Positions 20,255-28,138 of a stretch of DNA of 59,964 nt are shown here, piece by piece. Origin of the DNA: Azotobacter vinelandii (GTDB lineage Bacteria; Pseudomonadota; Gammaproteobacteria; Pseudomonadales; Pseudomonadaceae); NCBI RefSeq assembly GCF_001571105.1, contig NZ_BCTD01000020.1, one strand, 5' to 3'. Each line of letters begins with the position of its first letter. The stretch's first letter is position 1. The notes beneath the pieces were generated by a model. It saw only the letters and a program-made list of their open reading frames with translations, was not told the origin of the DNA and searched no databases. The position numbers were made by a program, and so were the translations under genes.

Positions 20255-20581
20255 TCAGGGCGCGGACGGCGTCTCCCCCAGCAACCGGCAGCCCTCGCGC
20301 GGACCGAGCCAGGCGGCGCTGTGGGTCCGTCCCAGACCGCGGGCGGTCACTGTCCGACTGGCCGGCTCATCGTGCAACAGGTCGATCGGAATGTATTGCC
20401 GGATATAGACCTGGCAATAATCCGCCGGGTTGCCGCTCACGTAACGGCAGGAACAGTATTCCTTGGCGCTGTAGGCACCGATGATGTCGGGGAAGGCGGC
20501 CAGGTGCGCACGGTTCGGCCAGACCACGGCGACCGCCAGCAGCACGGCCGAGCCCAGCAGCAGGGCATGACGACGACGCAT
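20255..20581 (-). CDS. Small membrane-anchored Cys-containing protein of unknown function
   Basis: 108 residues. Its ATG (20579-20581) overlaps the TGA of the upstream serine hydrolase gene as ATGA, so the two are translationally coupled. Residues 6-20 form a single membrane segment (ALLLGSAVLLAVAVVW). The periplasmic part contains the compact motif EYCSCRYVSGNPADYC, with four cysteines in 15 residues, then YIRQYIP. I recall similar small proteins next to serine hydrolases in pseudomonads, sometimes named amidase without support. A role linked to the hydrolase is suggested by the coupling only. Confidence 0.7.
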   Translation of the reverse strand: MRRRHALLLGSAVLLAVAVVWPNRAHLAAFPDIIGAYSAKEYCSCRYVSGNPADYCQVYIRQYIPIDLLHDEPASRTVTARGLGRTHSAAWLGPREGCRLLGETPSAP

Positions 20582-21699
20582 CAGGGAGCCTCCCCGACAA
20601 CGAAGGCCGCACGGGCCAGTCGCAGGAAGTCGTTGTGCCGATAGCTCGCATCGCGGTCGTCGGCGAAGCGAACGATCACCAACTTCTCCTTCGGCAGCAC
20701 GTAAAGCGCCTGGCCCCAGTGGCCCAGAGCGGCGAAGGTGTCCTCCGGCACGTCGGGCCAGGGCGGCGGCGCCCCCTCCAACGGCAGGTTCAGCCACCAG
20801 TGCCCCCCCGGAACCAGGCTCTCCGCACGGGGCCGGTAGCCGGGTACCGGCGAGCGGTTGAAAGCGACCCAATCCTCCGGCAGCAGGCGATGCTCGCCCC
20901 AGCGGCCGTCGCGCAGCATCAGCAGGCCGACCCGGGCCAGGTCGCGGGCGTTCAGGTAGGCATAGGAGGCGCCGACGAAGGTGCCGGTCGCATCCCGCTC
21001 CCAGACCGCCGAGCCGATACCAAGCGGCTCGAACAGCACCGCCCAGGGGTAGTCCGCATACTGCTCGGCCGGGAGCATGCCCTTCAGCACCGCCGCGAGC
21101 AAGAGACTGTCGCCGCTGGAATAGCTGAAGTGCGTACCGGGTGCGGCACCCGCCTGGTGCTGGGCGACGAAACGGCCCATATCGGCATGGCCGCGAGTGT
21201 AGAGCATGGCGATGACCGAGGAGGTCAGCGGCGAGTACTCGTAGTCCTCTTCCCAGGCCAGGCCGGAGGTCCAGTTGAGCAGGTGGCGCATATGCAGGGC
21301 GGGATGGGCGGCGAGCGGCGGATAGTAGCGCGCCGCCGGATCGTCGAGCCCGAAGCGTCCCTCTCCGTAGGCGACGCCGAGCAGGCAGGCGAGCAGGCTC
21401 TTGCTCACCGACCAGACCAGATGCGGCGTGTCCGCGGTGGTCGGCGCGGCATAGCGCTCATAGACCAGCACGCCGTCGCGGATCGCCACCACGGCGTCGC
21501 TGCGCACGCCGCTGCGCTCGCCGTCGTCCCGCGGCGGGAAGGCATAGGCCTCGAAGGCCGCGAGCGCCGGCCCCGGAGCGACGGGCCGGCGGGTCCAGTC
21601 GGCGCCCGGCCAGTCCTCGGCGACGGCCCGGCCGGCGACGAGCACGGCAGCCGTCAGACCGGCCAGCAGGAAGCGGACGGAAAAAGCAATGGCGGACAT
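20581..21699 (-). CDS. Periplasmic class C beta-lactamase-fold serine hydrolase
   Basis: 372 residues starting MSAIAFSVRFLLAGLTAAVL; GAGG is 8 bases upstream. A signal peptide ends near AVA-ED (residue 28). The catalytic SxxK is in VWSVSKSLLACLLG, the second motif YSS is in HFSYSSGDSLLLAA, and the third motif is HWG in LGHWGQALYVLP. This is the penicillin-binding-protein/beta-lactamase family of esterases and D-alanyl peptidases. Such proteins are rarely true resistance enzymes; the substrate is not known. It is coupled to the small Cys-rich membrane protein downstream. Confidence 0.85.
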   Translation of the reverse strand: MSAIAFSVRFLLAGLTAAVLVAGRAVAEDWPGADWTRRPVAPGPALAAFEAYAFPPRDDGERSGVRSDAVVAIRDGVLVYERYAAPTTADTPHLVWSVSKSLLACLLGVAYGEGRFGLDDPAARYYPPLAAHPALHMRHLLNWTSGLAWEEDYEYSPLTSSVIAMLYTRGHADMGRFVAQHQAGAAPGTHFSYSSGDSLLLAAVLKGMLPAEQYADYPWAVLFEPLGIGSAVWERDATGTFVGASYAYLNARDLARVGLLMLRDGRWGEHRLLPEDWVAFNRSPVPGYRPRAESLVPGGHWWLNLPLEGAPPPWPDVPEDTFAALGHWGQALYVLPKEKLVIVRFADDRDASYRHNDFLRLARAAFVVGEAP

Positions 21700-21783
21700 G
21701 TATCGACCTCGCGACGGGCAGAGCGCGAAGCCTAGCATGGGCCGGATGACGAAATGGACATGCTCCGGACGTGAAGGAACGGC

Positions 21784-22210
21784 CTATTTCGGCGCTTGGT
21801 AATCGCCCGGTCCCGGAAGATCGATACCGTACTCCGGATGCTCGATCCAGCCGAGGCGGGCCTCGATCATCTCCTTGCCGACGGAGGGACGGTCGTGCTG
21901 CGGCACTCTCATGTCCCCCCGCATGCCGCGCACCTCGAGCAGAGCACTTTGGCCCTGGTGTGCAGCAGCCACGTGCCCAAGGAGGAGATGCTGTCCGGGG
22001 CCTGGTGCGAGGCGAAGATATAGGCCAGTTCCCGCAGCGGGATGCGCTTCGGCGGCTCAGCGGCGTGCGGATCGGGTCGCCGCCCGGGCCGAGCAGCAGG
22101 GACTGGCCGTGACGGTGATCGGGAAGCGGCCTTCGCCCCCTGAGCGGATCGTCGAAAAGCAGGCATCGATGGGTGCCGTCGCCGAACGGCACATGGGGCT
22201 CGCGTCGCAT
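21784..22210 (-). pseudogene. Decayed MBL-fold ODP-type (oxygen-binding di-iron) protein gene
   Basis: Three frames on the minus strand each hold a piece of one protein. The first piece is MRREPHVPFGDGTHRCLLFDD (N-terminus, from 22210), running to LLLGPGGD. The second frame gives PKRIPLRELAYIFASHQAP and SLGTWLLHTRAKVLCSR, the metal-site helix ASHxxPD-like region of MBL-fold flavo-diiron/ODP proteins. The third frame gives MRVPQHDRPSVGKEMIEA and WIEHPEYGIDLPGPGDYQ, which is like the ODP C-terminus. Normal ODP proteins are about 250 residues; here the middle (roughly 100 residues, including the metal ligand region after TEGR) is missing and at least two frameshifts are present. The gene is therefore dead. 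Confidence 0.7.
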
Positions 22211-22311
22211 GGATACCTCGCCGGATACGAAGACCCGCCGGAATACTCCGTCACCCGCGCCCTATCAGTGACACATATCAAGCGCTTTTCTGCCGCCATT
22301 TTCGCCATGGC

Positions 22312-22367
22312 CTGTCACGCAAGGATCACTCAAACGTCACGGACGTGACACCGCCCCCGCCTAGTTT
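22312..22367 (+). promoter_or_regulatory. Tandem PHO box and -10 element upstream of olsBA
   Basis: Four 7-base PhoB half-sites lie at exactly 11-base intervals: CTGTCAC (22312), GGATCAC (22323), ACGTCAC (22334) and GTGACAC (22345). Ten bases after the last comes TAGTTT (22362-22367), where the -10 of a PhoB-dependent promoter is expected. The rest of the 268-base gap before olsB has no gene. Confidence 0.6.
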
Positions 22368-22478
22368 GAGCGTACCCGACCAAGTCGATCCGACCCCACA
22401 ACGTCAGCAGCCGGACAGGAGCGCGCCGCCTCGCGCGGCTCCTGCCGAAGCGCTTCAGGCGGCTCACGGAGACCCCCT

Positions 22479-23237
22479 ATGACCCACAGTGCCATTACCT
22501 CCGAACGCAAGACCCCAGAACGCCACCTGCGTGCCGAGCGCCTGCTCGGCACGCACGCGCTGCGCGAGGCCCAAGCCCTGCGCTTTCGTGTGTTCAGCAC
22601 GGAATTCGGCGCCAAACTCAAAGGCGCCGAACTGGGACTGGACATGGACGACTACGACCCGCATTGCAGCCACATCGGCGTGCGCGACCTCGCCAGCGGC
22701 GAGTTGGTCGCCACCACCCGGCTGCTCGACCACCAGGCCGCCGCCGGTCTCGGCCGCTTCTACAGCGAAGAGGAATTCAGCCTGCACGGCCTGGCCCGCC
22801 TGCGGGGGCCGCTGCTGGAGATCGGCCGCACCTGCGTCGCTCCCGGCTATCGCAACGGCGCCACCATCGCCGTGCTCTGGAGCGAACTGGCCGAGGTACT
22901 CAACGAGGGCGGCTACCGCTATCTGATGGGCTGCGCCAGCATCCCCATGAAGGACGGCGGCATCCAGGCCCAGGCGGTCATGCAGCGCCTGCGCGAACGC
23001 TACCTGTGCACCGAGCAGTTGCGCGCCGAGCCCAAGACCCCGCTGCCGCGCCTGGAACTGCCCGGCAACGTCACCGCCGAGCTGCCGCCGTTGCTCAAGG
23101 CCTACATGCGCCTGGGCGCCAAGGTCTGCGGCGAACCTTGCTGGGACCCGGACTTCCAGGTGGCCGACGTGTTCATCCTGCTCAAGCGCGACGAGCTGTG
23201 CCCGCGCTATGCCCGCCATTTCAAGGCGGCCGTCTGA
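22479..23237 (+). CDS. olsB: L-ornithine N-alpha-acyltransferase OlsB
   Basis: 252 residues starting MTHSAITSERKTPERHLRAE with GGAG upstream. It is a GNAT-fold acyl-ACP-dependent N-acyltransferase (COG3176) with the family pattern YDPHCSHIGVRD, LEIGRTCVAPGYRNG, YLMGCASIPM and LLKAYMRLGAKVCGEPCWDP. It makes lyso-ornithine lipid from ornithine and 3-hydroxyacyl-ACP at the inner membrane. olsA follows after about 70 bases. A PhoB-type promoter candidate lies upstream, consistent with ornithine lipid production under phosphate limitation. Confidence 0.92.
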   Translation: MTHSAITSERKTPERHLRAERLLGTHALREAQALRFRVFSTEFGAKLKGAELGLDMDDYDPHCSHIGVRDLASGELVATTRLLDHQAAAGLGRFYSEEEFSLHGLARLRGPLLEIGRTCVAPGYRNGATIAVLWSELAEVLNEGGYRYLMGCASIPMKDGGIQAQAVMQRLRERYLCTEQLRAEPKTPLPRLELPGNVTAELPPLLKAYMRLGAKVCGEPCWDPDFQVADVFILLKRDELCPRYARHFKAAV

Positions 23238-23307
23238 CTCTTCCCGACGGCTGGAACGCATCCTTTTCCGCGCCCTGTCCGTCGAGGCCCTGCCCTTGCG
23301 AGAGCCC

Positions 23308-24078
23308 ATGAAGAAACTCCACTTCCACATACGCCTTTACCGCCTGCTGGTGGTGCTCGCCTTCGGCCTGGTCATGGCCGGCGGGGTCAGCCTGCTGGAG
23401 CGCTTCAGGCGCGACGATCTGATGGCCCTGCGCCAGCGACTGACCCGCCGCTTTCTCGTCCAGTTGGCTGCCGCCCTGCCCTTTCGCCTGAGCCTGCACG
23501 GCAAGCTGCCGGATCGGCCCATGCTGTGGGTCAGCAACCATGTTTCCTGGACCGATATCCCCCTGCTCGGCGGGCTCGTCCCGTTGTCCTTTCTGTCCAA
23601 GGCCGAGGTGCGCAGCTGGCCGCTGGCCGGCTGGCTGGCACACAAGGCCGGTACACTGTTCATCCGCCGCGGCGCGGGCGACAGCGGCCTGGTCCGCAAC
23701 CAGTTGCTGCGCCACCTGCACAACGGCCACGATCTACTGATCTTCCCCGAGGGCACCACCACCGACGGGCGCAGCTTGCGCGGCTTCCACAGCCGCCTGC
23801 TGGCCAGCGCGGTGGAATCGCGGGTGCCGGTACAGCCGGTGGCGATCCGCTATTTGCGCGACGGGGCGACCGATCCGGTCGCCCCCTTCATCGGCGACGA
23901 CGACCTGCTCTCGCATCTGCTGCGTCTGCTGCGCAGCGAACGCAGCGAAGTGGAAATCCATCTGCTGCCGCCGCTGGACAGCCAGGGCCTCAGCCGCACC
24001 GAGCTGGGCCGCCAGGCGCACACGGCGATCGCTCGATGCCTGTTCGGCGACAGAAGCGCCCTGCCGGTCGCCGCCTGA
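23308..24078 (+). CDS. olsA: Lyso-ornithine lipid O-acyltransferase OlsA
   Basis: 256 residues of the PlsC (LPLAT) family, starting MKKLHFHIRLYRLLVVLAFG, with an N-terminal membrane segment (about 8-27). The HxxxxD motif is in SNHVSWTDIPLL, and the later acceptor motif is FPEGTTTDG. It adds the second acyl chain to lyso-ornithine lipid, completing the pathway begun by OlsB. The upstream in-frame extension (MPAISRR and so on) overlaps olsB and is not used. Confidence 0.9.
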   Translation: MKKLHFHIRLYRLLVVLAFGLVMAGGVSLLERFRRDDLMALRQRLTRRFLVQLAAALPFRLSLHGKLPDRPMLWVSNHVSWTDIPLLGGLVPLSFLSKAEVRSWPLAGWLAHKAGTLFIRRGAGDSGLVRNQLLRHLHNGHDLLIFPEGTTTDGRSLRGFHSRLLASAVESRVPVQPVAIRYLRDGATDPVAPFIGDDDLLSHLLRLLRSERSEVEIHLLPPLDSQGLSRTELGRQAHTAIARCLFGDRSALPVAA

Positions 24079-24082
24079 AGGC

Positions 24083-24664
24083 TCAGGATTCGCGCCCGCG
24101 CGTGCGGGCGAAATCCTGCAGTAGCGGATAGAAGGCCTGGAAATCCTCGCTCAGCGGCTCGTAGAGCCGCTCCAACTCGTCCAGGGCGCCATCCAGTCCT
24201 TCGGGACGCGACAGACGCCGCTGCATCCCCGCCACCACCCGTTCCAGCACAGCGAAGTCGCGGTAGCTGCCCAGCCAGTCCTGCTGCGCCATGCGCGGCG
24301 CCAGCTCGGCCAGCCGGCCCGGCAACCGCGCCTCGCCGGCGAGCAGCGCATAGACCCGCGCGCTGAAGGTCGGCAACGGCTCCTGTACATAATCCGCCCA
24401 GGAGCGGGCCAGGCAGTGATCGAAGAACAGATCGAGGAGGATGCCGGCATAACGGCGCCGCGCCCCGGGAAAGCGCGACCGGGCCCGCAGCACCAGGGGA
24501 TGGCTGTCGGTGAAGGCATCGATGCGCCGGTGCAGGCGGATGGCGGCCTCGATATCCGCCGGCCAGTGCCCCTGCAGGGGCCCTTTGACGAAATCGCCGT
24601 AAAGGCTGCCGAGCAGGTCGGCCGGTCGCGGGCCGCCCAGATGGAGATGGGCGAGATAGTTCAT
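24083..24664 (-). CDS. acpH: Acyl carrier protein phosphodiesterase AcpH-like (DUF479)
   Basis: 193 residues starting MNYLAHLHLGGPRPADLLGS, the standard start of the DUF479 family. Conserved features are the metal-binding GDFVKG and IRLHRRIDAFTDSHP (with the HD pair in RRIDAFTD), and LLDLFFDHCLARSW. AcpH removes the phosphopantetheine arm from holo-ACP. The gene converges on olsA with a 4-base gap. Confidence 0.88.
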   Translation of the reverse strand: MNYLAHLHLGGPRPADLLGSLYGDFVKGPLQGHWPADIEAAIRLHRRIDAFTDSHPLVLRARSRFPGARRRYAGILLDLFFDHCLARSWADYVQEPLPTFSARVYALLAGEARLPGRLAELAPRMAQQDWLGSYRDFAVLERVVAGMQRRLSRPEGLDGALDELERLYEPLSEDFQAFYPLLQDFARTRGRES

Positions 24665-24784
24665 GACGACACTTTAGTCCCGATCGCCGAGCGCAACCAA
24701 GACAGCCGAACGCCAGCATTGATATATCGCGATACACAGATATAAGCTTCGCCCCAACACGATTCACCCCGACAGGCCCGCTCC

Positions 24785-25087
24785 ATGCCCGACGACTTCG
24801 ACGAGATCTACAAGGCCCTTGCCCATCCCGTGCGCCGGCAGATCCTGCACTGGCTGAAGGAGCCCGAGCGCAACTTCCCCGATCAGCAGCACTCCCTGGA
24901 ACTCGGCGTTTGCGCCGGGCAGATCGACCAGCGCGCCGGGCTGTCCCAGTCCACCGTTTCGGCCCACCTGGCGACACTGCAGCGTGCCGGGCTGGTCAGC
25001 GTGCGCAAGGTCGGCCAGTGGTGCTTCTTCAAGCGCAACGAAGCGGCCATCCAGGCCTTTCTCGAGCAGTTGCACGACGCGCTGTAA
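24785..25087 (+). CDS. ArsR-family transcriptional regulator
   Basis: 100 residues, a single winged-helix domain: MPDDFDEIYKALAHPVRRQI, recognition helix region LSQSTVSAHLATLQRAGLVS, and wing VRKVGQWCFFKRNE. A cysteine in LGVCAGQIDQ sits before the helix-turn-helix, and another (QWCFF) lies in the wing, possible redox or metal sensors. The gene is immediately upstream of the ene-reductase gene (83-base gap, same direction), which it probably controls. A TATATCGCGATACAC-like stretch just upstream (near 24723) could be its operator. Confidence 0.88.
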   Translation: MPDDFDEIYKALAHPVRRQILHWLKEPERNFPDQQHSLELGVCAGQIDQRAGLSQSTVSAHLATLQRAGLVSVRKVGQWCFFKRNEAAIQAFLEQLHDAL

Positions 25088-25170
25088 GGCGCGGCCATTC
25101 GTTTCCGCCGGCAGTACAGCTCCGGCTGACGGCCTTGTCCCACCGATCGACCCTATAGAGAGACCCCTCA

Positions 25171-26220
25171 ATGAGCACACTCTTCGACCCCATCGAGATC
25201 GGCGATCTCCAACTGCCCAACCGTATCGTCATGGCTCCGCTGACCCGCTGCCGCGCCGAGCCCGGCCGCGTGCCCGGCGCGCTGATGGCCGAATACTACG
25301 TGCAGCGCGCCAGCGCCGGCCTGATCATCAGCGAAGCCACTTCGGTCTGCCCGACGGGTGTCGGCTACCCCGACACGCCCGGCATCTGGTCGGATGAGCA
25401 GGTCGCCGGCTGGAAGAACGTCACCCAGGCGGTGCACGCCGCCGGCGGGCGCATCGTCCTGCAGCTCTGGCACGTGGGCCGGATCTCCGATCCGCTCTAT
25501 TTGAACGGAGAACTGCCGGTGGCGCCGAGCGCCATCCAGCCCAAGGGTCATGTCAGCCTGGTCCGCCCGCAGAAAGCCTTCGAGACCCCACGCGCCCTGG
25601 AAACCGACGAGATCCCCGGCCTCGTCGAGGCCTACCGCCAGGGTGCCGAGAACGCCAGGAAGGCCGGCTTCGACGGCGTGGAGATCCATGCGGCCAACGG
25701 TTACCTGCTCGACCAGTTCCTCCAGGACAGCACCAACCGGCGCACCGACCGCTACGGCGGCAGCCTGGAAAACCGCGCCCGCCTGCTGCTCGAGGTGACC
25801 GACGCGGCGATCTCGGTATGGGGCGCCGGCCGGGTCGGCGTGCATCTGGCGCCGCGCGCCGACCTGCACGACATGGGCGACTCCAACCGTGCCGAGACCT
25901 TCAGCCACGTAGCCCGCGAACTGGGCAAGCGCGGCATCGCCTTCATCTGCACCCGCGAGAAGGAAGACGCCGACAGCCTGACCCCACAGATCAAGCAAGC
26001 CTTCGGCGGCGCGGTGATCGCCAACGAACGTTTCACCAAGGAGCAGGCCGACCGCTGGCTGGCCGAGAGCAAGGCCGACGCCGTGGCCTTCGGCGTCCCC
26101 TTCATCGCCAATCCCGATCTGCCGGCGCGCTTGGCGGCCGATGCGCCGCTCAACGAGGCGCATCCGGAAACCTTCTACAGTTCCGGCCCGCAGGGCTACC
26201 TGGACTATCCGACCCTGTAG
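25171..26220 (+). CDS. xenB: Old yellow enzyme family xenobiotic/ene-reductase (XenB/NemA type)
   Basis: 349 residues, an FMN TIM-barrel starting MSTLFDPIEIGDLQLPNRIV. Typical motifs are MAPLTRCRAEPG, QLWHVGRIS with the His of the HXXN-type substrate pocket, GVEIHAANGYLLDQFLQ, TDRYGGSLENRARLLLEV and RVGVHLAPRAD. It reduces activated alkenes, maleimides and nitro compounds with NAD(P)H. It lies downstream of the ArsR regulator, as in pseudomonads. A GC-rich hairpin follows. Confidence 0.9.
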   Translation: MSTLFDPIEIGDLQLPNRIVMAPLTRCRAEPGRVPGALMAEYYVQRASAGLIISEATSVCPTGVGYPDTPGIWSDEQVAGWKNVTQAVHAAGGRIVLQLWHVGRISDPLYLNGELPVAPSAIQPKGHVSLVRPQKAFETPRALETDEIPGLVEAYRQGAENARKAGFDGVEIHAANGYLLDQFLQDSTNRRTDRYGGSLENRARLLLEVTDAAISVWGAGRVGVHLAPRADLHDMGDSNRAETFSHVARELGKRGIAFICTREKEDADSLTPQIKQAFGGAVIANERFTKEQADRWLAESKADAVAFGVPFIANPDLPARLAADAPLNEAHPETFYSSGPQGYLDYPTL

Positions 26221-26230
26221 TCCGCCACCG

Positions 26231-26253
26231 GCGCCCCGGCCTGGCCGGGGCGC
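26231..26253. terminator. Bidirectional hairpin between xenB and the coiled-coil gene
   Basis: A perfect 10-bp stem, GCGCCCCGGC and GCCGGGGCGC, closes over the 3-base loop CTG, between two convergent genes. It is followed by TTCGTCT on the plus strand. This is likely a terminator for both directions, though without a full T run. Confidence 0.55.
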
Positions 26254-26259
26254 TTCGTC

Positions 26260-27150
26260 TCAGCGTCCGTTCAACTGCTGCTGCAGGCTGCGCATCTGGC
26301 TCTGCAGGGCGGTGAAGCTGCGCGTGGTCTGTGCGCGGAAGGCGTCGAACTCGGCGATGTCGGCGACACCGCCACGCGGGCGCGGCCGGTTTTCCAGCTC
26401 GCTGCGCAGCACCAGCAGTTCCTGTTCCAGACGGCCGATGGCCTGGGCCGGATCGGTACGCTTCTTCAACGCCGCCACCTCCCCGTCCAGGCCACTCAAG
26501 CGTATGGCCAGCCGCTGCTCCTGCCCGGCCTGCTGGTCCTTCAGCGCCGCCACCTCCCCGGCGAGGCCGCCCAATCGTTCGGCCAGCCGCTGCTCCTGCT
26601 CGGCCTGCAGCCCCTTCAGTGCCGCCTGCTCGCCGGCGAGTGCCTGCAGCCGCTCGTCGAGCCGGGTCAGCAGTTCCACGGTCACCCCCTGCTGCTTCTG
26701 CAGTTCGCCGGCCAGTTGCCCGAGGCGCAGATCCTGCTCCTCCTGGCGGGCCTGCAGCGCCTGCTCGCGCCTTTCCCGCTCGGCCAGGCGTTCCTCCAAC
26801 TGGCGGATCTGCACTCTGAGGGCTTCGCTGCCGGTGGTCGCGCTGGACTCGGCGGCCACCACCTTGCCGCTGATGTTCTGGATACGCAGCGCCGCATCCT
26901 CGCTGATCCGCGCGAAGCTCTCCTGGGTCGCCACCAGTTGCTGCTCCATCAGCGCGAGACGCTGCTGGCTCCACCAGCCGAGCCCGGCCAGGGAGAGACT
27001 CAAGGCGCCGATCAGCGCCCATAGGAAGCCATTGCCGGCACGCCGTGCCGGCCGTGTCTCCTCGACCGCCGCATGGCGTACGGCCGGATCGCGAATCTCC
27101 GTTCGCAGGCTGGGAATATGCTCCACTTCATCGAAGGAATCGTTGCGCAT
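26260..27150 (-). CDS. Single-pass membrane protein with tandem coiled-coil repeats
   Basis: 296 residues from ATG 27148-27150 (MRNDSFDEVEHIPSLRTEIR). A cytosolic N-terminus of about 37 residues is followed by one membrane segment (about 38-56, FLWALIGALSLSLAGLGWW) and then a nearly continuous coiled coil rich in Leu, Gln, Glu and Arg. Within it a unit of about 29 residues repeats (AEQEQRLAERLGGLAGEVAALK, then AGQEQRLAIRLSGLDGEVAALK), ending in KKRTDPAQAIGRLEQ. It is probably a bitopic protein of the envelope; the function is not known. It lies upstream of sodB in the opposite direction. Confidence 0.7.
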   Translation of the reverse strand: MRNDSFDEVEHIPSLRTEIRDPAVRHAAVEETRPARRAGNGFLWALIGALSLSLAGLGWWSQQRLALMEQQLVATQESFARISEDAALRIQNISGKVVAAESSATTGSEALRVQIRQLEERLAERERREQALQARQEEQDLRLGQLAGELQKQQGVTVELLTRLDERLQALAGEQAALKGLQAEQEQRLAERLGGLAGEVAALKDQQAGQEQRLAIRLSGLDGEVAALKKRTDPAQAIGRLEQELLVLRSELENRPRPRGGVADIAEFDAFRAQTTRSFTALQSQMRSLQQQLNGR

Positions 27151-27402
27151 GGGGAATCTTCGCAAAGGCGCTGCCGACGGGATCTGCAGTATAGCGATTC
27201 GGACTTGCGCAGGGGGGTTGCCATCCCCTGCGGAACGAGGCTCTAGCATGGGCTTTTCCACATGCGTGCTGCGTGGATATGTCGCAATCCCGGTGCTATG
27301 ATCCCTGACCTACGGCGCCTCGCGCCCCGCTCCAAGCAGCACCCGAACCGGCCGCGCCCATGTCGCGTGTCCTACGACCTGATGAAAATGGAGAGTTGAA
27401 TC

Positions 27403-27984
27403 ATGGCTTTTGAACTGCCGCCGCTGCCGTACGAGAAAAACGCCCTCGAGCCGTACATTTCCACCGAGACCCTGGAATACCACTACGGCAAGCACCACAA
27501 CACCTATGTGGTGAACCTGAACAACCTGATCCCTGGTACCGAGTTCGAAGGCAAGAGCCTGGAAGACATCGTCAAGACCTCTTCCGGCGGCATCTTCAAC
27601 AACGCGGCCCAGGTATGGAACCACACCTTCTACTGGAACGGCCTGAAGCCGCAGGGCGGCGGTCAGCCGACCGGCCCCCTGGCCGATGCCATCAACGCGG
27701 CCTTCGGTTCCTTCGACAAGTTCAAGGAAGAGTTCACCAAGGTCGCCATCGGCACCTTCGGCTCCGGCTGGGCCTGGCTGGTGAAGAAGGCCGACGGTTC
27801 CCTGGCCCTGGCCAGCACCATCGGCGCCGGCAACCCGCTGACTTCCGGCGACACGCCGCTGCTGACCTGCGATGTCTGGGAACACGCCTACTACATCGAC
27901 TACCGCAACCTGCGTCCGAAGTACGTCGAGGCATTCTGGAACCTGGTGAACTGGGATTTCGTGGCCGCCAACTACGCCGCCTGA
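27403..27984 (+). CDS. sodB: Iron superoxide dismutase
   Basis: 193 residues, the normal Fe-SOD length, starting MAFELPPLPYEKNALEPYIS. The metal ligands are His27 (HYGKHHNTYV), His74 (WNHTFYW), Asp157 and His161 (DVWEHAYYIDY). Fe-type signatures include the GGGQPTGPLADAI and FGSGWAWLV segments. The ribosome-binding site is GGAG, and an intrinsic terminator follows. It removes superoxide in the cytoplasm and is commonly regulated by iron, although no Fur or small-RNA site was identified here. Confidence 0.96.
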   Translation: MAFELPPLPYEKNALEPYISTETLEYHYGKHHNTYVVNLNNLIPGTEFEGKSLEDIVKTSSGGIFNNAAQVWNHTFYWNGLKPQGGGQPTGPLADAINAAFGSFDKFKEEFTKVAIGTFGSGWAWLVKKADGSLALASTIGAGNPLTSGDTPLLTCDVWEHAYYIDYRNLRPKYVEAFWNLVNWDFVAANYAA

Positions 27985-28003
27985 GCCCATTCGGGCTGCC
28001 GTG

Positions 28004-28037
28004 GAAAACCCGACTCCGGTCGGGTTTTCTCGTTTTT
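28004..28037 (+). terminator. Rho-independent terminator after sodB
   Basis: A perfect 10-bp stem, GAAAACCCGA and TCGGGTTTTC, closes over the loop CTCCGG, then TCGTTTTT. It starts about 20 bases after the sodB stop. Confidence 0.9.
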
Positions 28038-28138
28038 GGCGGCGAAAAACCATCCCGCACTGCAAAAAAAGCGTTTTTTGACGTCTTCTCCAAGCGTGCC
28101 AATACTTGACCGAGGCGGTACTCCACCAGGACACCCAT

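Noticed and set aside
22336..22349. Palindrome GTCACGGACGTGAC as a separate operator before olsB
   Set aside because: It is fully contained in the array of 11-base PhoB half-sites, which explains it better.
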